Of a stretch of DNA of 35,029 bases, positions 24,004 to 34,204 are shown piece by piece (position 1 is the stretch's first letter; every line of letters starts with the position of its first letter). This stretch comes from Candidatus Segetimicrobium genomatis (GTDB lineage: Bacteria; Sysuimicrobiota; Sysuimicrobiia; Sysuimicrobiales; Kaftiobacteriaceae), in the NCBI GenBank assembly GCA_005882335.1, contig VBAP01000001.1:1-35029 (forward strand), in the 5' to 3' direction. The position numbers and the translations under genes were made by a program. Below the pieces are notes generated by a model. That model made no database searches, was not told the origin of the DNA, and worked only from the letters and a program-made list of their open reading frames with translations.

Positions 24004-24035
24004 TCATTGCTTCTGCGCTTCACGCCTCGCAATGA
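24004..24035. repeat. Palindromic repeat (TCATTGC...GCAATGA), copy 2
   Basis: TCATTGC (24004-24010) pairs perfectly with GCAATGA (24029-24035), with an 18-nt loop CTTCTGCGCTT-like in content. It shares the CTCGCAATGA end with the shorter copy at 15003-15023. It lies in the gap between two minus-strand genes. Confidence 0.5.
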
Positions 24036-24055
24036 TGATGCGGCATTTGTTGTCG

Positions 24056-25090
24056 TTAATTCCCTTGCCCAACTTCGCGTACCGCGACTCCGTGGCGCCG
24101 GAGGATCATGACCACCTCGGGAATCGGCAATGCGGGCATCACGTGGCCGTCCCGCCCCTCCGTCGTCTCGGCCGCAAACAGCGCGTTGAGGATGGCTTCC
24201 TCTGACGCCTCGACCGTGGCGCGGAAGAGTCCATTCAATACTGCGCGTTCCTGCCGCTCTTGCCGGGGATTCGTCGAGAAGGCCACGGCCAGATCTCCGC
24301 TGGTATGCCCGCTGATGGCACCGGTGCGGGCCATCCCTAGAAAACACCGCCACGCCAGCCGCCGGAGGTCTATGGATGTCAGCGGCGCGTCGGTGGCGAC
24401 GACAAAGATGCACGATCCCCGCTCTGAAGGCTGGCCCACCGCCGCCAGTTCCTTTCCCACGGGCACGCCGGCGATGACCAGGTCTCCAGGGAACCCAAAG
24501 TTGGGAACGGCCAGCACGCCTACCGTGTACCCTGACTCACCTGCCAGGCGAGAAGAGGTGCCGATCCCGGACTTGAAGCCCTGACACCGCATTCCCACGC
24601 CCGCGCCCACGCATCCTTCGGCCACCCGCCCATCGGAGGCTGACCGGATAGCCTCAGACGTTTCTCGCTCTCCGACCGCCCGGGCCCGCGCATCGCTGAG
24701 ATACCCATCGAAGCACTCCAGCACCACCGGGTTGACCGTTTCGGCGTCGCCGATTGTGTCATCCTGCGTCAGCATGTAACTGATGAGCGCATCGGCCACG
24801 CGCGGCACATTTAGCGTGCTGGTGATCAGGATGGGGGTCTCGACGCTGCCTAATTCTTCCACCTGCAGCAGCCCGATCGATTTTCCGTACCCGTTGAGTA
24901 CCGCGCCGGCGGCGGTGACTTTCTCTCGGTACAAGTTACGGCCGTGCGGCAGGACGGCGGTGACGCCGGTCCGGAGGGCGCCGGACCGGAGCGACGCATG
25001 TCCGACCCGCACGCCCGGCACGTCCGTCATCGCACCAGACGGTCCAACACGCAACCGCCCGAGGGGGAAGAAATCGCTCGCCCGCGGCAT
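24056..25090 (-). CDS. P1 family aminopeptidase (DmpA/BapA type, self-processing)
   Basis: 344 residues. DmpA-family (Ntn-like) features: N-terminal TDVPGVRVGHASL, the central GAGVGMRCQGFKSGIGTSSR stretch, and ERGSCIFVVATDAPLT where the precursor is cut between G225 and S226 so that S226 becomes the N-terminal nucleophile. Later LGMARTG and TSGDLAVAFST also fit. Family enzymes remove N-terminal amino acids or cleave beta-amino acid peptides and D-amino acid amides. No signal peptide, so cytosolic. It is divergent from the kinase gene at 25249 and upstream of the M23 gene. The ribosome site at ATG 25090 is weak. Confidence 0.9.
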   Translation of the reverse strand: MPRASDFFPLGRLRVGPSGAMTDVPGVRVGHASLRSGALRTGVTAVLPHGRNLYREKVTAAGAVLNGYGKSIGLLQVEELGSVETPILITSTLNVPRVADALISYMLTQDDTIGDAETVNPVVLECFDGYLSDARARAVGERETSEAIRSASDGRVAEGCVGAGVGMRCQGFKSGIGTSSRLAGESGYTVGVLAVPNFGFPGDLVIAGVPVGKELAAVGQPSERGSCIFVVATDAPLTSIDLRRLAWRCFLGMARTGAISGHTSGDLAVAFSTNPRQERQERAVLNGLFRATVEASEEAILNALFAAETTEGRDGHVMPALPIPEVVMILRRHGVAVREVGQGN

Positions 25091-25248
25091 CGTCTCGCAT
25101 AACGTGATTGGCAGGTTCCGGCCTTCATCCTGCTACCCGTTCGCGGATCTTGGGAGGACAAGCGGGTGTACTCCTGCAGGGGAGAGGAAAGACATCAAGC
25201 CCGACTAGACTAGCATCCGGCTCGCCTGGGAACGCTACCTAGAGCAGT

Positions 25249-27708
25249 ATGAAAGGCCAGAGGATGCGCACAGATCGTTCCACCCACCAACCTACGACGC
25301 GTTGGACTCTTCGCTCGTCGCTTCTCCTCAAGCAGACGGCGTTTGTGGCTATGGTGACCATCGTCACCGGAGGAACGTTGATTCTGGCCTCGGAGCGCTT
25401 CGCCCGTCGCATCGTCTCCGACGAGATCGATCAGCGCCTGGTGCTCGTCGCGACGGACCGCCAGGCGCTCCTGCAGGCGTACATCCATCAACAGCAGGAA
25501 CGGGTGGCGTTGGTCGCAAGTCGGACCCGGCTCCGTCAGCTCGTCGAGGAGCGCGCGGCCCGGAAGATTCCGGCAGACCAGTTCCGGCGGCAATCCGCGC
25601 AGATCCTTGCTGATGCACGGCGCAGCGCTATGGACTTCCTCAGCATCTCCATCGCGGACCCCCAAGGGATCATCATCACCGCGACGGATGGGGCCGATGT
25701 GGGGAAAGACTACGGCGCCGATCCAGACTTTCAGGAAGGTCGCCGGCAGGGGCATCTGGGTGTTCCCCGCCGCACGGGTGAAACATCCCAGGCCCTGCTC
25801 ACCGCCCCCGTCGTGAGCGCCGAGAGGCAACTGCAGGGTGTGGTCGTCGTGGTCCTCGACGTCCAGCCGATGGCCAACCTCCTGGCCAGCCAAACCGGAC
25901 TAGGCGAGAGTGGGGAGATCCTGCTCGGCGCGTTGCAGGACACGAAGATCCATCTCCTCCTGCCGGCACGTCACGACCCACAGCGCATCGACATTCCTCT
26001 GGCCAACATGCCCGCCATGGCCCCCGCCGTCCGCGGCCAGACGGGCCTCATCCGTGCACGGGATTATCGCGGCGTCGAGGTCCTGGCCGCCTATCGGCCC
26101 GTGGGCTACCAGGATTGGGGTCTCGTCGTCAAGCTTGACGTGGCGGAAGCGTATGCCCCGCTGGCCCGCTTCCGCCTGCTGGTCACCATCCTGGAAGGGG
26201 CCATCTTCGTGACCGGCGTCATCTCTTCGTACCTGCTGGCCAGGCGTTTCACGCAGCCCATCCTGCACCTGGCACACAAGGCCGCCACGATCGCCACGGG
26301 AGACCTGACGGCGCGTACCGGACTGGCCCACAGGACTGATGAGTTCGGGGATCTGGCCAAGGCATTTGACGGGATGGCAGAGCAACTTCGCCGTCACGTC
26401 CGCCGAGCCGAAGCATTGGCTGAAGCCTCGCAAACGTTCGCGGAGAGTACACGCGACTATGAAGGCTTGCTCACGCGTGTTGCACACCGCGTCGCCGAGT
26501 TCGTTGGGGATACGTGTGTGATCTTCCTCGCCTCCGCGGACGGAGTATGGCTCGAGCCCGTGGTACTTTATGATCAGGATCCGGACGCCCTGGCGTTTGC
26601 CCGCACGGTGCTCGCGGCCTCCCCCATTCGGGTTGCCGACAATACCATGTCGAGTAAGGTCTTCAGGGAGGGCGAGCCCCTCCTGATCCCCCAGGTGTCG
26701 ATCGCCAGCCTTCGCCAAGCCACCAAAGAGGAGTACTGGCCGCTTCTTGACCGGGTGGCGTCCCGAAGCCTCCTGATGGTTCCCCTACGGGTGCAGGGGA
26801 GCACGATCGGCATTCTATCCCTGGCGCGGCATCAGCCGGAAGCGCCGGGCTATGGCCCGGAGGATCTGAAATTTGCGACAGCGCTCGCGGAGCGTGCAGC
26901 GCTCACCATTGTCAATGCGCGATTGTATCAAGCGTTGGAGACCGCGAAAGAGGACCTGGAACACCGGGTGGTTGAGCGCACGGCCCAGCTCAAGGCCGCC
27001 AACAATGAACTGGAGTCATTCAGCTACTCGGTCGCGCATGATCTCCGCGCCCCGCTGCGGGCCATGGACGGCTTCTCGAGGCTGGTGGTCGAAGACTTCG
27101 CGCCACTGCTGCCGGACGAGGCGCAGCGGTACCTGCGCCTGGTCCGTGAAAATGCCCAGCAGATGGGTCGTCTGATCGACGATCTTCTCACCTTCGCACG
27201 CCTCAGCCGTCAGCCCGTAAACAGGCAGCCAGTGCAGACCGCCGACCTGGTGCAGCAGGTCGTCAGGGACCTGCAGCACGACCGTGAGGGCCGGGCGGTC
27301 CACATCGCGATTAATGATCTGCCGGTGTGCCAGGCGGACCCAGCGCTCTTGAGGCAGGTCTTTGCCAACCTCCTCTCCAACGCCCTCAAGTTCACGCGCA
27401 CCAGAGAAGAGGCGCGCATCGAAGTACGCTCCCAGACGGACGATGGCGAGCCGGTGTATGTCGTGAAAGACAACGGAGTCGGTTTCGACATGCAATACAT
27501 GGGGAAACTCTTTGGAGTCTTCCAGCGGCTCCATCGCGCCGAGGAGTACGAAGGAACAGGAGTCGGTCTCGCGATTGTGCAGCGCATCATTCACCGGCAT
27601 GGCGGCCGCATCTGGGCAGAGGCAGAAGTGGACAAGGGCGCGGCATTCTATTTCACACTGGGGGGCGATTCCCATGGCGGGGGATCCGGTCGAAATTCTG
27701 CTCGTTGA
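25249..27708 (+). CDS. Sensor histidine kinase: Cache, HAMP, GAF, HisKA, HATPase
   Basis: 819 residues. Order: membrane segment near 25-48; an outer double-Cache-like sensor domain to about 300; second membrane segment near 307-330; HAMP ([22 protein letters not shown]) to about 385; GAF domain about 400-555; a short coiled coil; HisKA with phospho-acceptor H597 in [17 protein letters not shown]; and HATPase_c with the N box ([11 protein letters not shown]), DNGVGFD and GTGVGLAIV. The HisKA/ATPase part resembles the phytochrome-type (Cph1) kinases that pair with small Rcp1-type regulators, and such a regulator follows. ATG 25249 was taken; ATG 25264 with AAAGG about 7 nt upstream may be the true start. 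The stop overlaps the next gene by 35 nt. Confidence 0.92.
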   Translation: MKGQRMRTDRSTHQPTTRWTLRSSLLLKQTAFVAMVTIVTGGTLILASERFARRIVSDEIDQRLVLVATDRQALLQAYIHQQQERVALVASRTRLRQLVEERAARKIPADQFRRQSAQILADARRSAMDFLSISIADPQGIIITATDGADVGKDYGADPDFQEGRRQGHLGVPRRTGETSQALLTAPVVSAERQLQGVVVVVLDVQPMANLLASQTGLGESGEILLGALQDTKIHLLLPARHDPQRIDIPLANMPAMAPAVRGQTGLIRARDYRGVEVLAAYRPVGYQDWGLVVKLDVAEAYAPLARFRLLVTILEGAIFVTGVISSYLLARRFTQPILHLAHKAATIATGDLTARTGLAHRTDEFGDLAKAFDGMAEQLRRHVRRAEALAEASQTFAESTRDYEGLLTRVAHRVAEFVGDTCVIFLASADGVWLEPVVLYDQDPDALAFARTVLAASPIRVADNTMSSKVFREGEPLLIPQVSIASLRQATKEEYWPLLDRVASRSLLMVPLRVQGSTIGILSLARHQPEAPGYGPEDLKFATALAERAALTIVNARLYQALETAKEDLEHRVVERTAQLKAANNELESFSYSVAHDLRAPLRAMDGFSRLVVEDFAPLLPDEAQRYLRLVRENAQQMGRLIDDLLTFARLSRQPVNRQPVQTADLVQQVVRDLQHDREGRAVHIAINDLPVCQADPALLRQVFANLLSNALKFTRTREEARIEVRSQTDDGEPVYVVKDNGVGFDMQYMGKLFGVFQRLHRAEEYEGTGVGLAIVQRIIHRHGGRIWAEAEVDKGAAFYFTLGGDSHGGGSGRNSAR

Positions 27709-28117
27709 AGATAATCCCAATGACGCGGAGTTGACCCTCCGTTCGCTGCGGAAAAACAACGTCTCGAACCGGATCCACGTCGTCCGAGACGGCGCCGAGG
27801 CGCTGGAGTTCATCTTCGGCACGGGCGCCTACAATGGCCGGAGCCTGAAGGAAGGCCCGCGCGTGATCCTGCTGGATTTGAAGCTCCCGAAAGTGGACGG
27901 GCTGGAGGTGCTGCGGCAAATCAAGAACGATGCGCAGGCCCGGAACGTGCCGGTGGTTGTGCTCACCTCGTCCAAAGAGGAGCGGGACGTCGTCGAGAGT
28001 TATCGTCTGGGCGTCAACAGCTACATCGTCAAGCCTGTTGATTTCTCCCAGTTCACGGAAGCCGTCCGGCAACTGGGACTCTACTGGATGCTCCTGAACC
28101 AGCCGCCGGCTCTATGA
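27674..28117 (+). CDS. Single-domain response regulator (Rcp1-like)
   Basis: 147 residues, a lone REC domain. Conserved sites: acidic pair in LLVEDNPND, phospho-acceptor D68 in [11 protein letters not shown], Thr in [10 protein letters not shown], and Lys in YIVKPVDF. The long insert between beta-2 and beta-3 ([16 protein letters not shown]) is typical of Rcp1-type regulators that serve phytochrome-like kinases. It starts inside the end of the kinase gene and its stop overlaps the next ATG (ATGA), so the three genes are coupled. With no output domain, it may act by protein contact or pass phosphate on. Confidence 0.93.
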   Translation: MAGDPVEILLVEDNPNDAELTLRSLRKNNVSNRIHVVRDGAEALEFIFGTGAYNGRSLKEGPRVILLDLKLPKVDGLEVLRQIKNDAQARNVPVVVLTSSKEERDVVESYRLGVNSYIVKPVDFSQFTEAVRQLGLYWMLLNQPPAL

Positions 28118-30477
28118 AGGGCACGATGAATCATCTCCGTGTGCTCGTGGTCGAAGACCGTCCGGCCGACGCCGAGTTGATGGTCGCGGAGTTCCGGCGC
28201 GCCGGCTTCGCCTTCGAGTGGCATCGAGTCGATTCGGAACGTGAGTTCATCACCCACCTGGACCCGCCCCCTGACATCATTCTTGCGGATTTTCACATGC
28301 CTCAGTTCACGGGGCTCCGCGCCCTCCAGATCGTGAAGGATCGGGGGTTGGACATCCCATTCATCATCGTCTCCGGCAGCATCGGGGAAGAGGTCGCGGT
28401 GAGCGCGCTGCAGCGGGGGGCAGCCGACTATCTGCTCAAGGACCGGCTGACCCGGCTGGGGCCGGCCGCGACCCAGGCCCTGGAGGCGAAGCGACTCCGC
28501 GACAAGAAACGGCTGGCCGAGGAAGACAGCCTGCCGGACTACATCAACGTGAAAGACCTCGAGTCTCGCTTTGTCGTCGTCAATGAAGCCTACACGCGCT
28601 TCCTGGGGAAACAGCGCCCGGAAGAGTTGCTCGGCAAAACGGTGTCTGACGTCTTCCCGCCGCACCTCGCCGCGCAGTATGTGGCCGACGACCAGCGTGT
28701 GATCCGCAGCGGGCAGCCGCTCGACGTCGAGAGCGAGACGGTCGACCGCGCGAACCAGACCCGATGGCATGCGGTCACCAAAGTGCCCATCCGAAACGGC
28801 GCGGGTGAGACGGTCGGGCTCGTCGGGATCTCGCGAGACATCACGGATCGCAAACGGGACCAGGAGAAGATCGAGAAGCAACTCGCGACGCTCACGGCCC
28901 TCTATGCCGGGGCGCAGAAGCTCACGCGCAGTTTGCAACTGGACGAACTGGCGCAGGATGTTGTCCGCGTGTTCGTGGAGGTCTTCGGAGTGCGTCTGGC
29001 GTGGATCGGACAGGCTGATCCGGATGGCAGCGTACGCGTGCTGGCCGGATTTCCTTCACACGACTACGCGCAATTTCCGCAGGGGATCTCTAACCGGTGG
29101 GACGAGACCCCCGCAGGGACCGGACCGGCGGGCCGCGCCATCCGCACCGGTTTCCCCGTCGTGGAAGCGGCTCTGAGCGACCGCACACCGCCCCCCTGGC
29201 GGCAGTTCTTCACGTCCATCGGCGTGACAGCGGTCGCCGCGCTGCCACTCACGATCCGCGACAAACCGTTTGGTGTCGTCGCGGTCCTCAGCGATCACGA
29301 CGAGTTCTTCACTCCGGAGCGTATCGAATTCTTTCAGGCCTTCGCCAATCAAGCAGCCGCCGCCCTGGAAAATGCCCGCCTATTTGCAGAGGCGGGGGAA
29401 CGCCTGCAGCAACTCCAGGCCCTGCGCAACATCGACATGGCCATCACGGCCAGCCTCGATCTGCGTGTCACCCTCAATGTCATTCTCGATCAGGTCACGA
29501 CACACTTGAAAATTGATGCCGCCAACGTCCTCTTGTTCGATCCATATTCGCAGACCCTCCGGTTTGAAATCAATCGCGGTTTTCGCGGCAAGGCGCTGCA
29601 GCATGCGAATCTCCGGCTGGGCGAGGGCCATGCCGGTCGGGCCGCCCTGGAACGGCGCGTCATCAGCGTCCCGAACCTCGCCGCGGAGATATCGGAATTT
29701 GCGCGGTCCACCAAGCTCCCCGAGGAGGGGTTCGTCTCTTACTTCGCCGTTCCGCTGACCGCCAAGGGGCAGATCAAAGGAGTGCTTGAGGTCTTGCACC
29801 GCGCCCCCCTGAATCCAACTCAGGATTGGCTCAGCTTTCTGGAGGCGCTGGCGGGCCAGGCGGCGATTGCGATTGACAACTCCACGCTGTTTGACAACCT
29901 GCAGCGTGTCAACACCGATTTGACGATGGCCTACGATACCACGCTGGAAGGATGGTCCAAAGCCCTGGATTTGCGGGATAAGGAGACGGAATTCCACACC
30001 CTCCGCGTGACCAAACTGACCGTGCAGCTGGCGCGTACCCTGCACATCGGAGACCACGACCTCATCCACATCCGGCGCGGGGCCTTACTGCACGACATCG
30101 GGAAGATGGGCATCCCCGACAGCATCCTGCTGAAGCCGGGGCCGCTCACCGACGAGGAGTGGGTGGTCATGAAGAAACACCCGACGTACGCCTATGAACT
30201 ACTGTCGCCGATCCACTATCTCCGCCTGGCGCTGGACATCCCGTACTGCCACCATGAGAAGTGGGATGGCAGCGGGTATCCGCGCGGGTTGAAAGGCGAG
30301 GAGATTCCCGTCGCGTCCCGCGTCTTCGCCGTGATCGACGTATACGACGCACTGACCTCTGACCGCCCGTACCGGAGAGCCTGGCCGAAGGAAAAGGCGT
30401 TGGCCCACATCCGTGAGCAGGCCGGGAAGCATTTTGACCCCGCGGTCGTCGCAAAGTTTCTCGAAATGGAGCTGTGA
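28114..30477 (+). CDS. Response regulator with REC, PAS, two GAF and HD-GYP domains
   Basis: 787 residues. REC domain at 1-125 with phospho-acceptor D59 ([12 protein letters not shown]); PAS at about 140-245; first GAF about 265-425; second GAF about 440-590; HD-GYP at about 605-787. The HD-GYP site is intact: H660-D661 in [13 protein letters not shown] and G721-Y-P723 in [13 protein letters not shown]. It should therefore hydrolyse cyclic-di-GMP (some family members act on cGAMP), under control of phosphorylation and small-molecule or redox sensing. ATG 28114 overlaps the stop of the preceding regulator; ATG 28126 is an alternative. Cytosolic. Confidence 0.93.
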   Translation: MKGTMNHLRVLVVEDRPADAELMVAEFRRAGFAFEWHRVDSEREFITHLDPPPDIILADFHMPQFTGLRALQIVKDRGLDIPFIIVSGSIGEEVAVSALQRGAADYLLKDRLTRLGPAATQALEAKRLRDKKRLAEEDSLPDYINVKDLESRFVVVNEAYTRFLGKQRPEELLGKTVSDVFPPHLAAQYVADDQRVIRSGQPLDVESETVDRANQTRWHAVTKVPIRNGAGETVGLVGISRDITDRKRDQEKIEKQLATLTALYAGAQKLTRSLQLDELAQDVVRVFVEVFGVRLAWIGQADPDGSVRVLAGFPSHDYAQFPQGISNRWDETPAGTGPAGRAIRTGFPVVEAALSDRTPPPWRQFFTSIGVTAVAALPLTIRDKPFGVVAVLSDHDEFFTPERIEFFQAFANQAAAALENARLFAEAGERLQQLQALRNIDMAITASLDLRVTLNVILDQVTTHLKIDAANVLLFDPYSQTLRFEINRGFRGKALQHANLRLGEGHAGRAALERRVISVPNLAAEISEFARSTKLPEEGFVSYFAVPLTAKGQIKGVLEVLHRAPLNPTQDWLSFLEALAGQAAIAIDNSTLFDNLQRVNTDLTMAYDTTLEGWSKALDLRDKETEFHTLRVTKLTVQLARTLHIGDHDLIHIRRGALLHDIGKMGIPDSILLKPGPLTDEEWVVMKKHPTYAYELLSPIHYLRLALDIPYCHHEKWDGSGYPRGLKGEEIPVASRVFAVIDVYDALTSDRPYRRAWPKEKALAHIREQAGKHFDPAVVAKFLEMEL

Positions 30478-30492
30478 TCGGCAAGGCGACGA

Positions 30493-30512
30493 CTCAGCCG
30501 CACCCCGCTGAG
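30493..30512 (+). other. Small stem-loop in the gap before the GAF/GGDEF-like gene
   Basis: CTCAGC (30493-30498) pairs with GCTGAG (30507-30512) over an 8-nt loop. No T-run follows. It may be part of a leader or chance; the rest of the 74-nt gap holds only the ribosome site AAGGAG before the TTG start. Confidence 0.3.
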
Positions 30513-30551
30513 GTATAAGACATTAGCAGGTGCCCCCGAAGGAGCCCAAAG

Positions 30552-32177
30552 TTGCGCAGGACTGGAGCATTACACAACATTCGCACCTTTATTCGCGCCG
30601 TTGCGCGCGCCTACGCGCACCTGCCCAGCCGCCAGCCGGAAGGTCATGTCGAGCGCAAGGTCTCCCTGATCCGCCTCCTCATCCTCTTTGCGCTCCTTCC
30701 GATCCTGTGGTGGGATGTGGTCCCTCCCGAGACCAAGCTCGTGTTGATCGGCCTCACCGCGCTCCTGGCATGTTACATCCTCGTCGCCCTGATCGTCCTG
30801 CCGCGCCTCCGCGGAGTGCTGCGGCAAGACGTGTTCCTGACCATCGACATCCTGGCGATCACCGCGCTGGTCTGGTATACGGGCGCGATCAACAGCAGCC
30901 TCCTCTTCCTGTTCTACCTTCCGGTCCTGGCCGCGGCGATCCGCCTCGAGCTGCGCGAAGCGATCCTGTCGGCAGTGGCCGTTTCCGGGATCGTCATCTG
31001 GATGTGGAACGTCGCAGAGGGCGGGCTGCCGTCCCTGGGATCGTCGACGCTGAGGGTCGGCCTGTTTACCGGCAGCAGCCTGGTGACGGCGCTGATCTTC
31101 GGCATCATGGCCCAGGAGAGTCGCCTGCTGAAAGAACATGGACGCAAGAACCGGGAACTCAGCGACCGGCTGGCCGAATCGACTGAACAGCTCCGGCGCC
31201 GCCTGGGCGAGCTGGAATTCGCGTATGATCTCTCCCGCAAGCTGGCGGGCGTCACCGACACGGCCGCCGTCCTGGTGAAGGTCACGGAAGCCGCGCAACT
31301 GCTGCTGCGGGCCCCCTATGGGGCCGTGTTCCTAACCAACTACACCGCCGGTGATCTCGATCTGGCCTATGCCATGGGGCTGAATGATCGAGAGGCGGCC
31401 CCGCTGATGCGCGCGTGTACGGGCAAAGTGACGACCGACACCACAAATCCTGTGACGGTGGAAGTCCAGGATGAAGCCTGGATGCGCGCCGTGTGCGCTC
31501 CTATTATGCTGGCGGGGCGGCTCCTGGGGATTCTGTGCGCCGGTGGGGATGACCAATGGCATCCTGCCCGACACTCGGTAGCCGTGCTGGGTCACATGGC
31601 CAGTCAGGCCGGAATCGCGCTCGATCGCACCTCACTGCTGGAAAATCTGCAGCGCCTGGCTACGGCTAAGCCTGAGGCGCGCCTGTTTACCAGGGATCAG
31701 TTCGATGACATCCTCTCGGACGAAATCAAGCGGGCCACGCAGCTCGGGGTTCCGTTTGCGCTCCTCAAGCTGCTGCTGGCTGACGTCGCTGACGACAATG
31801 CGTCGAGGAGTACCGAGGCGGATCCCGTCCACAAGCGATTCGCAGAGCTCGTGCTTGGCGCCGTCCGCCGGGCCGATATTGTGGCCCGCAGCGATCGGGG
31901 AGCGTTGCTGGTGCTGCTCTCCATGGCCACCCAGGCCAGCTCGAAGAAGTTCGTCGATCGGCTCCGGCACCAACTTCAGCAGGACGCGGCGCTGGGCCAG
32001 CTGCTCGATGCGGATGCCGCTCCCGAGCTCCGCGCCGGCATCGCCACCTTCCCTGACGATGCGGTGATGGGCGCCGAGTTGGTCTTTGCGGCCCAGAACG
32101 CCGTCGAATCCGCCGACACGCAACGGCCGGTGGTGTGCGCCGCGGAACTGGACGCCGAACTGCGCCCGGTCGGCTGA
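30552..32177 (+). CDS. Membrane signalling protein with GAF and degenerate GGDEF domain
   Basis: 541 residues. TTG start at 30552 with AAGGAG about 8 nt upstream. Five or six membrane segments occupy about residues 35-190, followed by a coiled coil (ESRLLKEHGRKNRELSDRLAE), a GAF domain at about 220-370 and a C-terminal domain that follows the GGDEF pattern (LFTRDQFDDILSDEIKRATQ..., DIVARSDRGALLVLLSMA...). At the place of the GGDEF catalytic loop it reads S-D-R-G-A (447-451), and the usual metal-binding Asp block is altered, so it should not make cyclic-di-GMP. It may bind nucleotide or act as a scaffold. It lies 74 nt after the HD-GYP gene in the same direction and ends in a strong terminator. 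Confidence 0.8.
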   Translation: MRRTGALHNIRTFIRAVARAYAHLPSRQPEGHVERKVSLIRLLILFALLPILWWDVVPPETKLVLIGLTALLACYILVALIVLPRLRGVLRQDVFLTIDILAITALVWYTGAINSSLLFLFYLPVLAAAIRLELREAILSAVAVSGIVIWMWNVAEGGLPSLGSSTLRVGLFTGSSLVTALIFGIMAQESRLLKEHGRKNRELSDRLAESTEQLRRRLGELEFAYDLSRKLAGVTDTAAVLVKVTEAAQLLLRAPYGAVFLTNYTAGDLDLAYAMGLNDREAAPLMRACTGKVTTDTTNPVTVEVQDEAWMRAVCAPIMLAGRLLGILCAGGDDQWHPARHSVAVLGHMASQAGIALDRTSLLENLQRLATAKPEARLFTRDQFDDILSDEIKRATQLGVPFALLKLLLADVADDNASRSTEADPVHKRFAELVLGAVRRADIVARSDRGALLVLLSMATQASSKKFVDRLRHQLQQDAALGQLLDADAAPELRAGIATFPDDAVMGAELVFAAQNAVESADTQRPVVCAAELDAELRPVG

Positions 32178-32199
32178 CCCGGTGGAACCAGAAACGTGA

Positions 32200-32229
32200 G
32201 GCGGGGCCCGGTTTCGGGCCCCGCCCTTC
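32200..32229. terminator. Strong hairpin terminator between convergent genes
   Basis: A perfect 11-bp stem, GGCGGGGCCCG (32200-32210) with CGGGCCCCGCC (32215-32225), closes a 4-nt loop GTTT and is followed by CTTCTT. It is 22 nt after the stop of the GAF/GGDEF-like gene and 22 nt before the stop of the opposing secreted-protein gene, so it may serve both strands. Confidence 0.75.
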
Positions 32230-32247
32230 TTCCGCGCACCAACTCGT

Positions 32248-33951
32248 TTAGTAGCCTGATCCCACGTCCGACCGTTTCACTGTCGCCAGCACCTGCTGCT
32301 GGTAATAGATCAAACCGCCCTCGTCCGCTGTCACGTTCGACGGGTAGTGAGTCGAGACGAACAGCGCATAGATATTGCCTGCTGAGATCGCGAGGCCGAA
32401 GTAGTCGCCGATGAAACCGCGGCCGTTCGGACACGGATCTCTGGCGCCGGCGCAGGGGTATTGGGACAGGCCGCCGAGGTGTTGTCCCGGCTGTTCGGGA
32501 TCCCAGGTAAATTCCGTGATCCGGGCGTTGTGACCCACCGGGACCGCGCCTACGATGGTGCCGTTGTCCTTGTAGGCCTGCAGCGACACGTCGATGCAGA
32601 AATTCGTCCGCCCGACGTCCGCTGCCGGCACGCTGGCGTCGCTCGGGCAGGCCTTGCGGCGGTCGTAGAAGGCGATCGCGACCGCGCCTCCGGGTCCGGC
32701 AGCAACCGTGGGCTGGAACTGGTCCGTGGGGGTCCCCGCCCTGTCAACGTTGTCGTTGACCACCACCGGCGTCGTCCACGTCAAGCCGCCGTCGGTGGAC
32801 TGCGTGAACTTCACATCCATCTGCGTACCGTCCCAGTCCTCATAGGTGAGGTAGAGGTGGCCTGCATGAGTCGGACTCGCCGCGAAGCTCTCGGCAATCC
32901 CATCGCGGAACCTCGTGTTCGGCAGGACCTCGCCCGGGACAATGGTCACAATCGTCACGGGCACGAACGGCGTAAAGGTCCTTCCATCGTCGGCCGAACC
33001 CGCAACGTAGATGGTCGAGGCCGAGCCGTTGGGCGGGAAGGAGACGAACGCCACATAGAGCGCTCCGGCGGCGTCAATCGACGGGTAGACGAAAGTGGCG
33101 GCCGGGCCGACCTGGGAGGGCGGGCTGATCGTCACGGCCTTGTCAAAGGTCTGACCGCGGTCCCGCGAGACTGCGAGGCGAACTTTGATCCCACCGCCGT
33201 TGGAGCTTCCGTTGAAGACCGCCCACGCCGCATAGACGTGATCCTGAAACGGACTTCCGGGGATGTGGTTCACGGCGATCCACTGCTTATCTTCCACATG
33301 ACCGGCCTGCTTGGCCGAGGCATTGTTCGTCGGCTCGAGCGCCTGACGGCCGTTGCCCCTGACCCAATGACGTCCCATGTCGTCGCTGAACGAGACGTCG
33401 ATCTCGCCGTCCGGGTGGAGCTTCGTGTTGTCAAAGAAAGAGTTGAACGGCAGCATCGTCTGGTAGACGCGGCCCTGGGTATCGAAGTCGGCGTTGGGAT
33501 CGGTGGTATTGGTCCAGCTCGGCGGCATGTCCTGGGTGATCGTGCCTGGCACGGGCACGGCGGAGAGGCAATCGTAGCCCTGGATCTGATTGTTGCCGGC
33601 CGGGGCGCCGTTGAGAATCTGGTGGGCGCCGAGGTAGAACATGTAGAACGTGCTGTACTTATCGAAGAAAAACTTCGAACTGCCGACCAGGTCTTCCGTA
33701 CCCGGCTGGACGGCGATCCACGACTCTGAATAGTTGGCATTAAACGGCCCGGAACCGCACGTCCCAGCGACCGGCACCCGCGAACCAGTCGGAACCGGAT
33801 AGCCGCCGCCGCTGCTCGGCGAACTGGCCACCTGGTTGGTAAAGGTCACGCTGCCAGCCCAGCCGTTCGCGGCCGACGTCGTCGGACCGCCGGCGACGAG
33901 TACCGCCAGCGCCGCAGCAACTCCAAGCGCCATAACGGCGCGCATAAACAT
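32248..33951 (-). CDS. Secreted Asp-box (BNR/sialidase-like) beta-propeller protein
   Basis: 567 residues. Signal peptide MRAVMALGVAAALAVLVAGG, cleavage near TSAA. At least four Asp-box-like motifs of the form S/T-x-D-x-G-x-T/H-W/F: FSDDMGRHW, VSRDRGQTF, SADDGRTF, STDGGLTW. These mark a sialidase-type propeller. The catalytic Arg triad and FRIP motif of true sialidases are not obvious, so enzyme activity is unproven; such proteins may also bind glycans or act as structural outer proteins. AGGAGGG lies about 8 nt before the ATG. Six Cys residues in the mature part hint at disulphides. It is convergent with the signalling block and appears monocistronic. Confidence 0.8.
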   Translation of the reverse strand: MFMRAVMALGVAAALAVLVAGGPTTSAANGWAGSVTFTNQVASSPSSGGGYPVPTGSRVPVAGTCGSGPFNANYSESWIAVQPGTEDLVGSSKFFFDKYSTFYMFYLGAHQILNGAPAGNNQIQGYDCLSAVPVPGTITQDMPPSWTNTTDPNADFDTQGRVYQTMLPFNSFFDNTKLHPDGEIDVSFSDDMGRHWVRGNGRQALEPTNNASAKQAGHVEDKQWIAVNHIPGSPFQDHVYAAWAVFNGSSNGGGIKVRLAVSRDRGQTFDKAVTISPPSQVGPAATFVYPSIDAAGALYVAFVSFPPNGSASTIYVAGSADDGRTFTPFVPVTIVTIVPGEVLPNTRFRDGIAESFAASPTHAGHLYLTYEDWDGTQMDVKFTQSTDGGLTWTTPVVVNDNVDRAGTPTDQFQPTVAAGPGGAVAIAFYDRRKACPSDASVPAADVGRTNFCIDVSLQAYKDNGTIVGAVPVGHNARITEFTWDPEQPGQHLGGLSQYPCAGARDPCPNGRGFIGDYFGLAISAGNIYALFVSTHYPSNVTADEGGLIYYQQQVLATVKRSDVGSGY

Positions 33952-34123
33952 TCCTCTCCCTCCTCACAGTACCTGTTCTCAGGGGGACACTCTGCTAGTT
34001 CGCGCCCCCAAGGCCCCCTCCTGTATACGCCCCCCCCAGACCCGAGCGTGAGTAGGGGAAGAGACGAAATGTTGGCGCCGGTCCGACGTCGAAGGAGTCT
34101 CATCGCGCGTAGAGGAGGCGATA
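33952..34123. other. Gap between divergent genes without a recognised gene
   Basis: Besides the ribosome site of the minus-strand gene, this stretch holds two C-runs (CGCCCCC near 33999 and GCCCCCCCC near 34029) and, at its end, the site AGAGGAGG (34111-34118) of the short frame at 34124. No clear sigma-70 promoter was seen on either strand. Confidence 0.4.
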
Positions 34124-34204
34124 ATGCGGATCGGAGTATGCTATCGAAGCGCTGCCGCCGACGGCGCACCGGTGCGGCTGGTGCCGTACCAACTTGATAG
34201 TTAG
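34124..34204 (+). CDS. Short 26-codon frame with a strong ribosome site (possible leader peptide or gene remnant)
   Basis: ATG at 34124 has AGAGGAGG 5 nt upstream, the best ribosome site in this part of the window. It encodes MRIGVCYRSAAADGAPVRLV followed by six residues ending LDS, then TAG at 34202. The last codons form the left arm of the perfect inverted repeat at 34181-34271. It could be a leader peptide that controls the downstream gene through the hairpin, or the 5' remnant of a lost gene. No homology is recognised. Confidence 0.4.
   Translation: MRIGVCYRSAAADGAPVRLVPYQLDS

Noticed and set aside
32461..33729. Open frame of 422 codons on the plus strand opposite the Asp-box protein
   Set aside because: The minus-strand gene has a signal peptide, ribosome site and Asp-box motifs; the opposite frame has none of these.
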